Assembly (NCBI RefSeq): GCF_040207125.1
Contig: NZ_CP157940.1
Location: 3,906,001-3,970,000, forward strand
Length of the DNA: 64,000 nt
Source: Lacrimispora sp. BS-2
GTDB lineage: Bacteria > Bacillota > Clostridia > Lachnospirales > Lachnospiraceae
Reading direction: 5' to 3'
The position numbers and the translations under genes were made by a program. Below, one piece after another: positions 10,171 to 18,866 of this stretch. Under the pieces are notes generated by a model, which worked only from the letters and a program-made list of their open reading frames with translations, had not been told where the DNA came from and searched no databases. Numbering within the stretch: position 1 is the stretch's first letter; each line of letters starts with the position of its first letter.

Positions 10171-11079
10171 CTAAGGCTTTTCAGAGCCTTTTTCTGAAAG
10201 GGACCGTATGGAGGTGGCATATTCCGACGGCGTCATCCCGGTCAGCTTTTTGAACTGCCTGGAAAAATAGTGGACAGAGCTGTAGCCTAAGCGATCAGCA
10301 ATTTCAGTAAAATTCAGCTGGTTGCTGCGGATGAGATGCTTGGCCGCGTCAATTTTCATGCCTGTAAAGAAATCGATGACCCCGCATCCATAGGCTTTAT
10401 GGAAAATTTTCTGAAGCTGTGACCGTCCGGTTAAATTATCCCGGCAGATGGTTTCAATGGTAAGGTGATCCCCAATGTGCTCTTCCATATAGCGGACGAT
10501 GCGGTTGTGGGCATCCCCATGCATGGGGCTTGCTGTCACCCGTCCTGTGGAGATCTGTTCCGGATTTGAAAAGTATCTGCGGTAAAGATGGATGATCAGC
10601 TCCTCCAAATAATTCCCGATCAGCTGTTCTGCCCCAAAGGACAGGGGCGGCTGCCTGCGGACCAGCTCTTCCTGGTACGGGTCGTCAAGCCTTCCTGAAA
10701 ATGCATTCCGTGCCTCAATGATGATCTGCGCCAGCAGAGCCATTTCCGTCTCCTGTACGGAAAGGACTTCTCCCTCAAAGGCTTTCATGAAGGGAGAATT
10801 GCATTCAAAGCTTATTACCACCAGATTGGGGGCAACGGTTCCGTTGGTCAGGATATTGTGAAACTCTCCGGGCTTGTGGAAGATGATGTTTCCCCGCTTT
10901 AAAGGGATCCGCTTTTCACCGGCCATTACATCGATGACCCCCTTGTCAACACAGACAAACTCCCAGAAGTCATGGCTTTCTCCTGGAAAGGAGAAATCGC
11001 TCATGTATTCAAAATAATGAATGGTTATGACTTTTTTTACAATCGCTGAGGAACGCAGCTGGGTGCTCTTATATGCCAT
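10171..11079 (-). CDS. AraC-family transcriptional regulator (paralogue of the one at 18867)
   Basis: Ligand-responsive DNA-binding regulator. It has 302 residues: an N-terminal cupin-like sensor (about 20-110, with GESHDFWEFVCVDKG) and a C-terminal double helix-turn-helix (about 195-295) with LGYSSVHYFSRQFKKLTGMT. GGAGG precedes the ATG. It is divergent from the nucleotidyltransferase-nahK-galE genes and so probably controls them. It is a near-equal-length paralogue of the regulator at 18867, sharing the sequences around IHYFEYMSDF and FTEIADRLGYSSVHYFSRQF almost residue for residue. Confidence 0.92.
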   Translation of the reverse strand: MAYKSTQLRSSAIVKKVITIHYFEYMSDFSFPGESHDFWEFVCVDKGVIDVMAGEKRIPLKRGNIIFHKPGEFHNILTNGTVAPNLVVISFECNSPFMKAFEGEVLSVQETEMALLAQIIIEARNAFSGRLDDPYQEELVRRQPPLSFGAEQLIGNYLEELIIHLYRRYFSNPEQISTGRVTASPMHGDAHNRIVRYMEEHIGDHLTIETICRDNLTGRSQLQKIFHKAYGCGVIDFFTGMKIDAAKHLIRSNQLNFTEIADRLGYSSVHYFSRQFKKLTGMTPSEYATSIRSLSEKGSEKP

Positions 11080-11121
11080 GGAAACCTCCTTCCGGACACG
11101 TGATTGTGGTTATAGACAGTA

Positions 11122-11138
11122 TACCACATTCCGTGGTA
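11122..11138. promoter_or_regulatory. Inverted repeat over the araC-type gene promoter
   Basis: TACCAC-5-GTGGTA lies 43 bases upstream of the AraC gene. Read on the minus strand it overlaps an extended -10, TGGTATACT. This suggests an operator, possibly autoregulatory; that role is inferred from position only. Confidence 0.45.
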
Positions 11139-11158
11139 AAATGGTGAGAAGAGTACGA

Positions 11159-11191
11159 TAATGCAAATTAAATAATAAATAGTGCAAATAT
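11159..11191. promoter_or_regulatory. Candidate AraC-type activator site: 21-bp spaced direct repeats
   Basis: TAATGCAAATTA (11159-11170) and TAGTGCAAATAT (11180-11191) agree in 9 of 12 bases and are exactly 21 bases apart, two helical turns, as in classical AraC half-sites. The downstream half-site covers the place of the -35 of a promoter whose -10 is TATACT (11210-11215) and which has no good -35. This fits activation of the nucleotidyltransferase operon. Confidence 0.55.
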
Positions 11192-11245
11192 CTTTTGGCG
11201 TGCATTCATTATACTGAGGTTAATAGAATTTAGGAGGTAACATCG

Positions 11246-12175
11246 ATGAACAAGAAACCGGTTCTGGTAATCATGGCAGCAGGTATGGGAAGCCGCTACG
11301 GAGGCCTAAAGCAGATTGACCCTGTGGATGCTTATGGAAACAAGATCATTGATTTTTCTATCTATGACGCGGTTTGTGCTGGATTTGAAAAAGTAGTCTT
11401 TATCATTAAAAAAGACATTGAGAAGGAATTTAAAGAAAATATCGGGAACCGCATGGCGGCTCATGTACAGGTGGAATACGTATATCAGGAGCTTGAAAAG
11501 CTTCCAAAAGGATATGCAATACCTGAGGGAAGAGTAAAGCCCTGGGGAACAGGACATGCAATTTTATGCTGCAAGGACGTGGTAGACGGACCTTTTGCGG
11601 TCATTAATGCAGATGATTATTATGGCAGGAGCGCTTTTATTTCCATTTATGACCAGCTTAACAAGGTTTCTGATGGGGAGAAGTACCAGTACACCATGGT
11701 CGGCTATCAGCTTTACAACACCCTGACAGAAAACGGCCATGTGGCAAGAGGCGTATGCAATACCGATAAGGCAGGAAAGCTGGTTGACATTCATGAGCGG
11801 ACCAGAATAGAAAAACACGGCGGCAAGGCAGAATTTACAGAGGATGATGGAAAGACCTGGACAGAGCTTGGAGAGGACACCATTGTTTCCATGAACATGT
11901 GGGGATTTACAAGCAGCATATTAAAAGAGCTTGAGGAACGGTTTGCCGCATTTTTAGACAGGGAGCTGACTGTAAATCCGATGAAATGTGAATACTTCAT
12001 TCCCTTTGTTGTTGATGAGCTGTTAAAGGAAGGCAAGGCAGAAGTTTCAGTATTAAAGAGTGTGGACCGCTGGTACGGAGTCACTTATAAAGAAGACAAA
12101 GAAACAGTGGTAAATGCCATCAAAGAACTGAAAAAAGCCGGCCTGTATCCGGAAAAGCTATGGGAGGAAAAGTAA
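11246..12175 (+). CDS. Sugar-phosphate nucleotidyltransferase, probable hexosamine/galactose-1-P uridylyltransferase
   Basis: The 309-residue protein has the same NTP-transferase fold as the gene at 4219 (VIMAAGMGSRYGGLKQ loop, VINADDYYG metal site, GTGHAILCC, WYGVTYKED). AGGAGG precedes the ATG. The stop codon overlaps the start of the NahK-like kinase by one base, so the two are translationally coupled. A kinase that makes HexNAc 1-phosphate and an epimerase follow, so the likely reaction is UTP plus GlcNAc-1-P or Gal-1-P giving the UDP-sugar. It would then do the job that a GalT-type enzyme does in the bifidobacterial lnp operon. The substrate is inferred from context. Confidence 0.82.
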   Translation: MNKKPVLVIMAAGMGSRYGGLKQIDPVDAYGNKIIDFSIYDAVCAGFEKVVFIIKKDIEKEFKENIGNRMAAHVQVEYVYQELEKLPKGYAIPEGRVKPWGTGHAILCCKDVVDGPFAVINADDYYGRSAFISIYDQLNKVSDGEKYQYTMVGYQLYNTLTENGHVARGVCNTDKAGKLVDIHERTRIEKHGGKAEFTEDDGKTWTELGEDTIVSMNMWGFTSSILKELEERFAAFLDRELTVNPMKCEYFIPFVVDELLKEGKAEVSVLKSVDRWYGVTYKEDKETVVNAIKELKKAGLYPEKLWEEK

Positions 12176-13287
12176 TGGGAGACGCACAGTGCGGAAAAAT
12201 AAGAGAGGCCATTGGACTTCTGGCCTTTGAGGGAGAGCCTGTTTCATGGAACCGCTATGGAAGCGGCCATATTAATGATACGTTTCGCCTGATTTGTAAG
12301 ACAGGAGAAGGGGAAAAACATTACATCATCCAGAGAATCAACCATGAGGTCTTTAAGGACCCGGTTTCTCTCATGAGAAATATTGCAGGTGTTACTTCCT
12401 TTTTACGGGAACGGATTAAAGCCCAGGGCGGAGATCCTGAAAGGGAGACACTGAATATCATAAAAGCACTGGATGGAAAGGATTATTGCCAGGACAGCGA
12501 CGGGAATTACTGGAGAGGCTATCTTTTTATTGAAGGGGCCACCACTTATGATAAGGTGAGAAATCCTCAGGATTTCTATCAGAGCGGCAAGGCATTCGGG
12601 CGGTTTAAACGCCAGCTGGCAGAATATCCGGCAGGTGAACTGGCAGAAACCATTCCGGATTTCCACAACACCCCGGTGCGCCTGGAAGCCTTTAAGGCGG
12701 CTGTGAACGCTGATTCCTGCGGCCGTGCCCATCTGGTAAAGGAGGAAATAAAGTTCGTCCTTGACCGGGAGAATGAAGCGTCTGTTGCCATGGATATGTT
12801 AAAGGATGGCAGACTCCCTCTCTGTGTTACCCACAATGATACCAAGCTTAATAACATCATGATCGATGATACAACCGGAGAAGCTCTGTGCATTATTGAC
12901 CTGGATACCATTATGCCCGGCCTGTCCATCTTTGATTTTGGCGATTCCATCCGTTTTGGAGCCAATACGGCAGAGGAGGATGAACCTGATGTGAGCAAGG
13001 TATCCTTATCCCTGCCCTTGTTTGAGACCTATACCAGGGGATATTTAGAGGGGTGCAGGGGAAGTCTGACGCCTGATGAAAAGAAGATGCTTCCCATGGG
13101 TGCAAAGCTGATGACCTTTGAGTGCGGCGTGCGCTTTTTGACAGATTTCCTTCAGGGAGATACCTATTTCCATACAAGCAGAGAAAATCACAACCTGGAC
13201 CGTACCAGGACCCAGTTTGCGCTTGTGGCTGATATGGAGAAGAAGTGGAAGGAAATGGAGGAGATTGTCCGCAAGAGTGAAAAATAA
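12175..13287 (+). CDS. nahK: N-acetylhexosamine 1-kinase-like phosphotransferase
   Basis: Predicted to phosphorylate GlcNAc/GalNAc at the anomeric carbon with ATP. It has an aminoglycoside-phosphotransferase fold and 370 residues. The catalytic loop is HNDTKLNN (Asp222) and the metal-binding segment is IDLDTIMPG (Asp242, Asp244), followed by FDFGDSIRFGA. The C-terminal half, including FHNTPVRLEAFKAA and ECGVRFLTDFLQGD, follows the Bifidobacterium longum NahK sequence as I remember it, motif by motif. The ATG at 12175 has GGGAGGA 6 bases upstream and overlaps the preceding TAA (TAATG). In-frame ATG 12160 would lack a ribosome binding site. Another sugar kinase of the same family remains possible. 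Confidence 0.82.
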   Translation: MGDAQCGKIREAIGLLAFEGEPVSWNRYGSGHINDTFRLICKTGEGEKHYIIQRINHEVFKDPVSLMRNIAGVTSFLRERIKAQGGDPERETLNIIKALDGKDYCQDSDGNYWRGYLFIEGATTYDKVRNPQDFYQSGKAFGRFKRQLAEYPAGELAETIPDFHNTPVRLEAFKAAVNADSCGRAHLVKEEIKFVLDRENEASVAMDMLKDGRLPLCVTHNDTKLNNIMIDDTTGEALCIIDLDTIMPGLSIFDFGDSIRFGANTAEEDEPDVSKVSLSLPLFETYTRGYLEGCRGSLTPDEKKMLPMGAKLMTFECGVRFLTDFLQGDTYFHTSRENHNLDRTRTQFALVADMEKKWKEMEEIVRKSEK

Positions 13288-13307
13288 GTTTTTAACTCTT
13301 GTATTTG

Positions 13308-13346
13308 TGACTCAACCGGATATACAGATTATATCTGCCTGAGTCA
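13308..13346 (+). other. Intercistronic stem-loop between nahK-like gene and galE
   Basis: TGACTCA (13308-13314) pairs with TGAGTCA (13340-13346), with an inner CAGAT/ATCTG stem. No T run follows. It is likely a processing or stability hairpin, or a weak attenuator before galE. Confidence 0.5.
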
Positions 13347-13383
13347 TTGGCATACAAAATATAAATGAGAAAGAGGAGAGAAT

Positions 13384-14400
13384 ATGAGAATATTGGTAAC
13401 CGGAGGCGCCGGATATATCGGCAGCCATACATGCATTGAGCTTTTAGAACAAGGCCACGAAGTAATAGTCGTGGATAATCTTTGCAATTCCTCCAGGGTG
13501 TCACTGGAGCGGGTAGAAGCCATCACCGGGAAAACGGTGACCTTCTATGAAGCAGACCTTCTGGACCGGGATGCGTTAGATGAGATATTTGATTATGAGA
13601 AAATCGATGCTGTCATCCATTTTGCCGGATTAAAGGCTGTGGGAGAGTCCGTTGCCAAACCTTTGGAATATTACCACAACAACATCACAGGGACCCTGAT
13701 TCTGTGCGATGTTATGAGGGGGCATAAGGTAAAGAACATCATATTCAGCTCCTCGGCCACCGTATACGGGGACCCGGCCTTTGTGCCGATCACAGAAGAA
13801 TGCCCCAAGGGGATTATCACCAATCCTTACGGGCAGACAAAGGGGATGCTGGAACAGATCCTTACAGACCTTCATACCGCTGATCCGGAATGGAATGTGA
13901 TCCTTCTTCGTTATTTCAATCCTGTGGGTGCCCATAAGAGCGGTTTAATCGGAGAAGATCCTGCTGGAATCCCCAATAACCTGACTCCCTATATCACCCA
14001 GGTTGCGGTAGGCAAGCTGAAGGAAGTAGGAGTATTTGGAAATGATTATGACACACCCGACGGAACCGGAGTCCGGGATTATATCCATGTGGTAGATCTG
14101 GCTGTTGGACATGTAAAAGCACTTGAAAAGATGGCCTCCTCAGATCCGTCAGTACGTATTTATAACCTGGGAACCGGACAGGGTTTTAGTGTGCTTCAGA
14201 TGATCGAAGCGTTTTCAAAGGCATGCGGAAAATCCATCCCATATTCCATCAAACCCCGCCGCCCAGGTGATGTTGCGGCATGCTATGCGGATGCCTCCCT
14301 GGCTAAGAAGGAACTTGGCTGGGAAGCGCAGCGGGGAATAGATGAAATGTGTGAAGACTCCTGGAGATGGCAGTCCGGGAATCCCAACGGATACAGATAA
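13384..14400 (+). CDS. galE: UDP-glucose 4-epimerase
   Basis: Interconverts UDP-galactose and UDP-glucose (and possibly the N-acetyl forms) with bound NAD. It is a 338-residue extended short-chain dehydrogenase. The NAD loop is GGAGYIGSH (7-15), the SSSATVYG strand holds the catalytic Ser, and the YxxxK motif is Tyr149-Lys153 in YGQTK. The RYFNPVGAH and PRRPGDVA motifs are typical of GalE. AGAGGAG precedes the ATG. It lies 96 bases after the NahK-like gene on the same strand and would complete kinase, uridylyltransferase and epimerase for anomeric galactose/HexNAc phosphates. Confidence 0.96.
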   Translation: MRILVTGGAGYIGSHTCIELLEQGHEVIVVDNLCNSSRVSLERVEAITGKTVTFYEADLLDRDALDEIFDYEKIDAVIHFAGLKAVGESVAKPLEYYHNNITGTLILCDVMRGHKVKNIIFSSSATVYGDPAFVPITEECPKGIITNPYGQTKGMLEQILTDLHTADPEWNVILLRYFNPVGAHKSGLIGEDPAGIPNNLTPYITQVAVGKLKEVGVFGNDYDTPDGTGVRDYIHVVDLAVGHVKALEKMASSDPSVRIYNLGTGQGFSVLQMIEAFSKACGKSIPYSIKPRRPGDVAACYADASLAKKELGWEAQRGIDEMCEDSWRWQSGNPNGYR

Positions 14401-14428
14401 AGGCTTTAGGGTCTGTGCCCTGCATTAT

Positions 14429-14463
14429 GCTCCGGCTGGTCTGATCGATGGCCAGCCGGGAGC
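14429..14463 (+). terminator. Hairpin after galE
   Basis: GCTCCGGCTGG and CCAGCCGGGAGC form an 11-bp stem with one bulge. The T run is weak here. A run of eight T at 14585-14592 further on, after an imperfect ATCC/GGAT stem, may be the real end of the transcript. Confidence 0.5.
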
Positions 14464-14614
14464 AGATGCTCTTTGTAAAACGGAAAAGCCGGAGTCACAG
14501 GTAAATAACTTTGTAATGTTTTAAACTCATATTTCCTGTTGTCAAAGTATCTATCCTTAGGACCTTCATTCTTAGGACGGATGCTTTTTTTTAACCTGGA
14601 ATCAATTATATAAA

Positions 14615-14629
14615 GATAATTTCATTATC
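14615..14629. promoter_or_regulatory. AT-rich inverted repeat upstream of PP2C-like gene
   Basis: GATAAT-TTC-ATTATC lies next to TATATAAAG and 45 bases before the start codon. The half-sites resemble those of Fur-type boxes, but the spacing differs from the canonical 6-1-6 form, so only an operator of unknown type is suggested. Confidence 0.3.
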
Positions 14630-14673
14630 GTGTTAAGGATTGAGTTTGATGTTAAAGACTAAGAAAGGAACGT

Positions 14674-15519
14674 ATGACTGTATACTGCATACATAAAAAA
14701 ATGCAAATTATTGAAAAATTTATAGCTTCAAAGTATGGCGATGATGCTTTGTGCGAGGATGGGTTATTTATCAATGATAAATTTATTGCTGTAATGGATG
14801 GAGTCACTGCCAAGGGAGATATTTTATGGAACAATAAGACCAGTGGATTTCATGCGAAAGAAACGCTGTTGAATGCAATGGCACAATTAAATGGAAGTGA
14901 AAGTGCGGTTCAGGCATTCGAATATTTAAATTCCCAGCTTCATAAGCAATACAATGGCAACGATGATTTTTTTCTTAAAAATACAACAGAGAGAATACGG
15001 TCTACCATTGTGATTTACAGCCGCAGGTATAAACAGATCTGGTGCTTCGGAGATTGCCAATTCAGCATTAACGGGCAAGTGTTTCAGGAAGAAATGGAAA
15101 TTGATCGATTGCTGGCGGAAGTGAGATCCGTATATCTTCAATCAGAGCTTATCAGCGGAAAATCAGTAGAAGAACTATGTATTTCGGATTCATCTCATGA
15201 AATTATCTTTCCTGTCATAAAAAATCAGCTGTACTTTTCCAACTGTGATAAAGGCGGTAAGTATGGATTTCATGTATTAGATGGTTTTTGTAATGACTTC
15301 TCAAAGATAATCATCCGTGACGTGAAAGAGGGAGATACGGTCATATTGGCATCTGACGGATACCCCAGATTAGAACAATCATTACATGAAAGTGAGCGGT
15401 ATTTAAAGGAGCTTAAGGAACATGATCCGTTGTGCATTGAAAATTATAAAGCTGGGTCCGGCTTTACAAACGGAAAAGTTTCCATCGATGACAGGACATA
15501 TATAAGATTCATAGTATAA
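14674..15519 (+). CDS. PP2C-like protein of unknown role
   Basis: The 281-residue cytoplasmic protein has no signal or membrane segment. Features suggest a degenerate or divergent PP2C phosphatase: an acidic motif VMDGVTAKG near residue 38, WCFGDCQFSING in the middle and GDTVILASDGYPRL in the C-terminal third, which match the metal-binding Asp-Gly, GDS and ASDG steps of the family. The ATG at 14674 follows AAGGA at short spacing (4 bases); in-frame ATG 14701 has no ribosome binding site. The gene is visibly AT-richer than galE upstream and stands alone between a possible operator and a terminator, so context gives no pathway. Confidence 0.6.
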   Translation: MTVYCIHKKMQIIEKFIASKYGDDALCEDGLFINDKFIAVMDGVTAKGDILWNNKTSGFHAKETLLNAMAQLNGSESAVQAFEYLNSQLHKQYNGNDDFFLKNTTERIRSTIVIYSRRYKQIWCFGDCQFSINGQVFQEEMEIDRLLAEVRSVYLQSELISGKSVEELCISDSSHEIIFPVIKNQLYFSNCDKGGKYGFHVLDGFCNDFSKIIIRDVKEGDTVILASDGYPRLEQSLHESERYLKELKEHDPLCIENYKAGSGFTNGKVSIDDRTYIRFIV

Positions 15520-15542
15520 AAAAGCTGAGGCAGGCAAAGAAG

Positions 15543-15576
15543 AGACTTCACTGAATTCCGGTGAAGTCTTTTCTTT
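15543..15576. terminator. Bidirectional terminator between the PP2C-like gene and metF
   Basis: AGACTTCAC and GTGAAGTCT form a 9-bp stem with a 9-base loop. TTTTCTTT follows on the plus strand and CTTCTTTG on the minus strand, so it can end both converging transcripts. Confidence 0.82.
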
Positions 15577-15577
15577 A

Positions 15578-16441
15578 TTACTCTTTAATCAGCCGATGAA
15601 CCGCTTCATGTATTTTTTTGGCAATGTAAGGATTGTTCATTGTATAAAGATGAATGCCATTAACGCCATGGACAACCAGATCAACAATTTGATCAATTGC
15701 ATATGCAATGCCTGCATCGCGCATTGCCTCCGGATTATTTTCGTACCGATTCATCATCGCGATAAATTTTTTAGGCAGTTCCACATGGCAGAGTGATACC
15801 ATGCGTTCAATCTGCTTTTTATTAATTACCGGCATAATTCCTGCTTCAATCGGAACATGGATTCCTGCAAGGGAACAGCGCTCCTGAAATTTATAAAGAT
15901 AGTCATTATGAAAGAATAGCTGCGTAATTAACTGATCCGCGCCTGAATCCACCTTTTTCTTTAAATTACGGATGTCCTCAATGAGGTTCCCTGATTCCGT
16001 ATGCCCTTCCGGATAGCAGGCCGCTGTTATGTCAAAATCTCCATGCTCCTTAATAAACGCAATCATGTCACTGGCATAGGAAAAGTCACCTCTGGACTGC
16101 TGAGAATCTAAGATATCTCCACGGAGCGCAAGAATATTTTCGATTCCGTTTTGCTTGAAAATCTCCAGCTGAGAAAGCAAATCTTCTTTCGTAAGGCCAA
16201 CACAGGTTAAATGGGCCAAACTTTCAATTTTATATTGATTCTTAATCGTGGATGCAATTTCACAGGTAGCGTGACCGTTGCCATTGCCGCCCGCTCCATA
16301 GGTCACGCTGATAAAGTCGGGATTTAGTTCATGCAATGCGTTAAGTGTATTGTAAATTGTCTGGATAGAGCTGGTTCTTTTGGGTGGAAAAATCTCAAAA
16401 GATAACGTCGCCTGATTTTTTAGGATATTAGATAGTTTCAT
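15578..16441 (-). CDS. metF: 5,10-methylenetetrahydrofolate reductase
   Basis: Reduces 5,10-methylene-THF to 5-methyl-THF, the methyl donor for methionine synthesis. The 287-residue FAD-binding TIM barrel starts with the family motif LSFEIFPPKRTSS, and has FISVTYGAGG, HLTCVGLTKEDL, NILALRGD and GADQLITQLFF. It overlaps the end of metE by 14 bases on the same strand, so it is translated from a shared transcript and supplies the methyl group used by MetE. Confidence 0.95.
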   Translation of the reverse strand: MKLSNILKNQATLSFEIFPPKRTSSIQTIYNTLNALHELNPDFISVTYGAGGNGNGHATCEIASTIKNQYKIESLAHLTCVGLTKEDLLSQLEIFKQNGIENILALRGDILDSQQSRGDFSYASDMIAFIKEHGDFDITAACYPEGHTESGNLIEDIRNLKKKVDSGADQLITQLFFHNDYLYKFQERCSLAGIHVPIEAGIMPVINKKQIERMVSLCHVELPKKFIAMMNRYENNPEAMRDAGIAYAIDQIVDLVVHGVNGIHLYTMNNPYIAKKIHEAVHRLIKE

Positions 16442-18701
16442 TTCTCAACCGCCTTGCCGCCTGAACCATGTTTTCAAGGCTGGGTTTTGTTTCTGCATAC
16501 CGCCGTGTTTTCAGCCCGCAGTCCGGGTTTACCCATAATTTTTCTTTGGGCAGCCTTTTAAGCATTTCATGGAGAGCTGATTCTATTTCCTCCGCAGACG
16601 GAACTCTGGGCGAGTGAATATCGTAAACGCCTGGTCCGGCCTCTGTTTTAAAATGATTTTCTTTCAAAGAATCCAGGATCATCAAATCCGAACGGGATGC
16701 CTCAAAGGTGATCACATCAGCGTCCATATTGTCAATGGCAGGAATAATATCGGTAAATTCACTATAGCACATATGGGTATGTATTTGAGTCTCAGGCTTT
16801 ACACCGCTGTGTACCAGCCGAAACGCGGGAATTGCCCAGCTTAAGTATTCGCTTTCCCAGTCGGATTTTCTTAAAGGAAGTTTCTCCCTGAGTGCGGCTT
16901 CATCAACCTGAATGATCCTGATGCCGTTTGCCTCAAGGTCAAGCACTTCATCGCCGATGGCCAGGGCGATTTGGTATGCAATTTCTTTCAGCGAAATATC
17001 CTCCCGGGGGAAAGACCAGTTAAGGATTGTAACCGGCCCTGTAAGCATACCTTTCATGGGCTTTTTAGTAAGACTTTGGGCATAAACAGACCATTCAACA
17101 GTCATGGGCTTTTCCCTGGAAATATCTCCCCATACCACCGGAGGCTTTACGCAGCGGGTACCGTAAGACTGAACCCATGCTTTCTCCGTAAACAAATACC
17201 CATTCAGGCATTCACCAAAATATTCCACCATATCGTTGCGTTCAAACTCACCATGTACCAGAACATCCAGTCCAATTTCCTCCTGGATCTTGACGCATTG
17301 GGCGATTTTTTCCTTAACAAAATCACGGTATTGTTCTTCTGTTATGCTGCCCCTCCGAAAGGCGGTGCGGTTGGCCTTTACATCGGCTGTCTGCGGAAAG
17401 GAGCCAATCGTTGTGGTTGGAAAATACGGAAGACCGAAATTCTTTTTCTGGATCGCCTCACGAACAGAAAACTCCGGAACCCGTGTAAATTCACTTTCTT
17501 TTATTTCAGATATCCTTTTCTGCACTTTCTCATTGCTGCAATTTCTGTCCTCCCTCAACAGACTGACGTTTCTTCTGTATTCCACTGTTTCAAAGGGGGT
17601 TTGAGATAAGCAAATTTCTTTTAATTCGTTTAGTTCCCCCAGCTTTTCTTCGGCGAATGAAAGATATCTCTTTTGCTGCTTGGGCAATTTTGTTTCATTC
17701 TGTAATGTATAGGGAACATGTAAAAGCGAGCAGGATGTCTCAAGGACAACATTGCGGCAATGCTTCTGCAATTCAGAGATAATTTCCAAAGATTTTGCGT
17801 AATTGTTTTTCCAGATGTTCTTGCCGTTTACAATACCTGCAAACAGCGTTTTACCGGAGGGGAATCCCTTCGCTTTTACAAGCTCCAGTGATTTTTTGCC
17901 CTCAATGAAATCTATTCCAATCCCGTCAAAATCCAGTTCTGTAATATCCTGATAACAATCGCGGACATCCCCAAAGTATGTTTGTAAAAGTACATTTACT
18001 GTTCCTTTTGCAGGTAGGATGGCACTGTAAAGCTGCTTAAATAAGAGAATGTCTTCACCAGTAAGATCGTGTACAAGGTATGGCTCGTCAAACTGCAGCC
18101 ATTCAACTCCTATATCACGAAATGTTGCAAGTATTTCCTGATAAGCAGCTATGATAGCAGTTGTATAGTCACTGGCGTACCTTCCGCCTGTAAACCTTGC
18201 CAGCTTCAAAAAGGTAAATGGTCCAATTAAAACCGGTTTCGTTTTGATTCCCAGTTGCTGCGCCTCTTTAAATTCATCAAATGGCTTATTTCCTGCAAGC
18301 TGTATTTTTGTATGTTCATCAATTTCCGGAACCATGTAATGGTAATTTGTATTGAACCATTTTTTCATGGCAAGGGCTTTCACATCACCGTTTGCACCTT
18401 GGTATCCTCTTGCCATTGCAAAATAAGTATCTAAAGGCGATAACGCCAGATTACGGTAGCGGGCCGGAATAGCATTTAACAGAACCGCAGTGTCAAGAAC
18501 ATTGTCATAAAGAGAAAAATCATTACTTGGAATGAAGTCGATCCTATGATTCTGCTGTGTATACCAATGGGTACTTCTTAAACTTTTTGCAGTTGCCTGT
18601 AATTCATCTGCGGATATTTCTCTTCTAAAGTATTTTTCCGATGCAAATTTTAATTCTCTTAAAGCTCCCACCCTTGGGTAGCCAATAACAGATGTTTTCA
18701 T
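16428..18701 (-). CDS. metE: Cobalamin-independent methionine synthase
   Basis: Transfers the methyl group of 5-methyl-THF-glutamates to homocysteine. The 757-residue length matches the two-barrel MetE architecture. The zinc ligands are visible in THMCYSEF (His, Cys) and in the C-terminal NPDCGLKTR (Cys); the homocysteine-binding GSFPQT motif lies near residue 438. GGAAGGGATT precedes the ATG. No SAM-I riboswitch consensus is visible in the 90 bases upstream, unlike metK. The gene is AT-richer than its neighbours, as are metF and the PP2C-like gene. Confidence 0.97.
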   Translation of the reverse strand: MKTSVIGYPRVGALRELKFASEKYFRREISADELQATAKSLRSTHWYTQQNHRIDFIPSNDFSLYDNVLDTAVLLNAIPARYRNLALSPLDTYFAMARGYQGANGDVKALAMKKWFNTNYHYMVPEIDEHTKIQLAGNKPFDEFKEAQQLGIKTKPVLIGPFTFLKLARFTGGRYASDYTTAIIAAYQEILATFRDIGVEWLQFDEPYLVHDLTGEDILLFKQLYSAILPAKGTVNVLLQTYFGDVRDCYQDITELDFDGIGIDFIEGKKSLELVKAKGFPSGKTLFAGIVNGKNIWKNNYAKSLEIISELQKHCRNVVLETSCSLLHVPYTLQNETKLPKQQKRYLSFAEEKLGELNELKEICLSQTPFETVEYRRNVSLLREDRNCSNEKVQKRISEIKESEFTRVPEFSVREAIQKKNFGLPYFPTTTIGSFPQTADVKANRTAFRRGSITEEQYRDFVKEKIAQCVKIQEEIGLDVLVHGEFERNDMVEYFGECLNGYLFTEKAWVQSYGTRCVKPPVVWGDISREKPMTVEWSVYAQSLTKKPMKGMLTGPVTILNWSFPREDISLKEIAYQIALAIGDEVLDLEANGIRIIQVDEAALREKLPLRKSDWESEYLSWAIPAFRLVHSGVKPETQIHTHMCYSEFTDIIPAIDNMDADVITFEASRSDLMILDSLKENHFKTEAGPGVYDIHSPRVPSAEEIESALHEMLKRLPKEKLWVNPDCGLKTRRYAETKPSLENMVQAARRLRNETI

Positions 18702-18793
18702 ATAGCATAATCCCTTCCATTTATTTTAATACAAATAATAACATGGAAATGGGGTTATTACGTAATATCAAATAAATATAGATACCTATAGAA

Positions 18794-18832
18794 AAAAACT
18801 ATGACGCTTTAATAAAAACAGCCATAGTTTTT
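18794..18832 (-). terminator. Terminator of the second AraC gene
   Basis: AAAAACTATG and CATAGTTTTT form a perfect 10-bp stem with a 19-base loop. Read on the minus strand the stem ends in a run of T. Confidence 0.8.
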
Positions 18833-18866
18833 CTAAAAAATAATTCCCAAGGCTGCAGGCAAAAGC

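Noticed and set aside
14615..14629. True Fur box
   Set aside because: The half-sites look right but the 3-base spacer does not match the 6-1-6 or 19-bp forms; kept only as a generic inverted repeat.
18702..18793. SAM-I riboswitch upstream of metE
   Set aside because: The GGCAACC and GGTGCCAA blocks, present upstream of metK, are absent.
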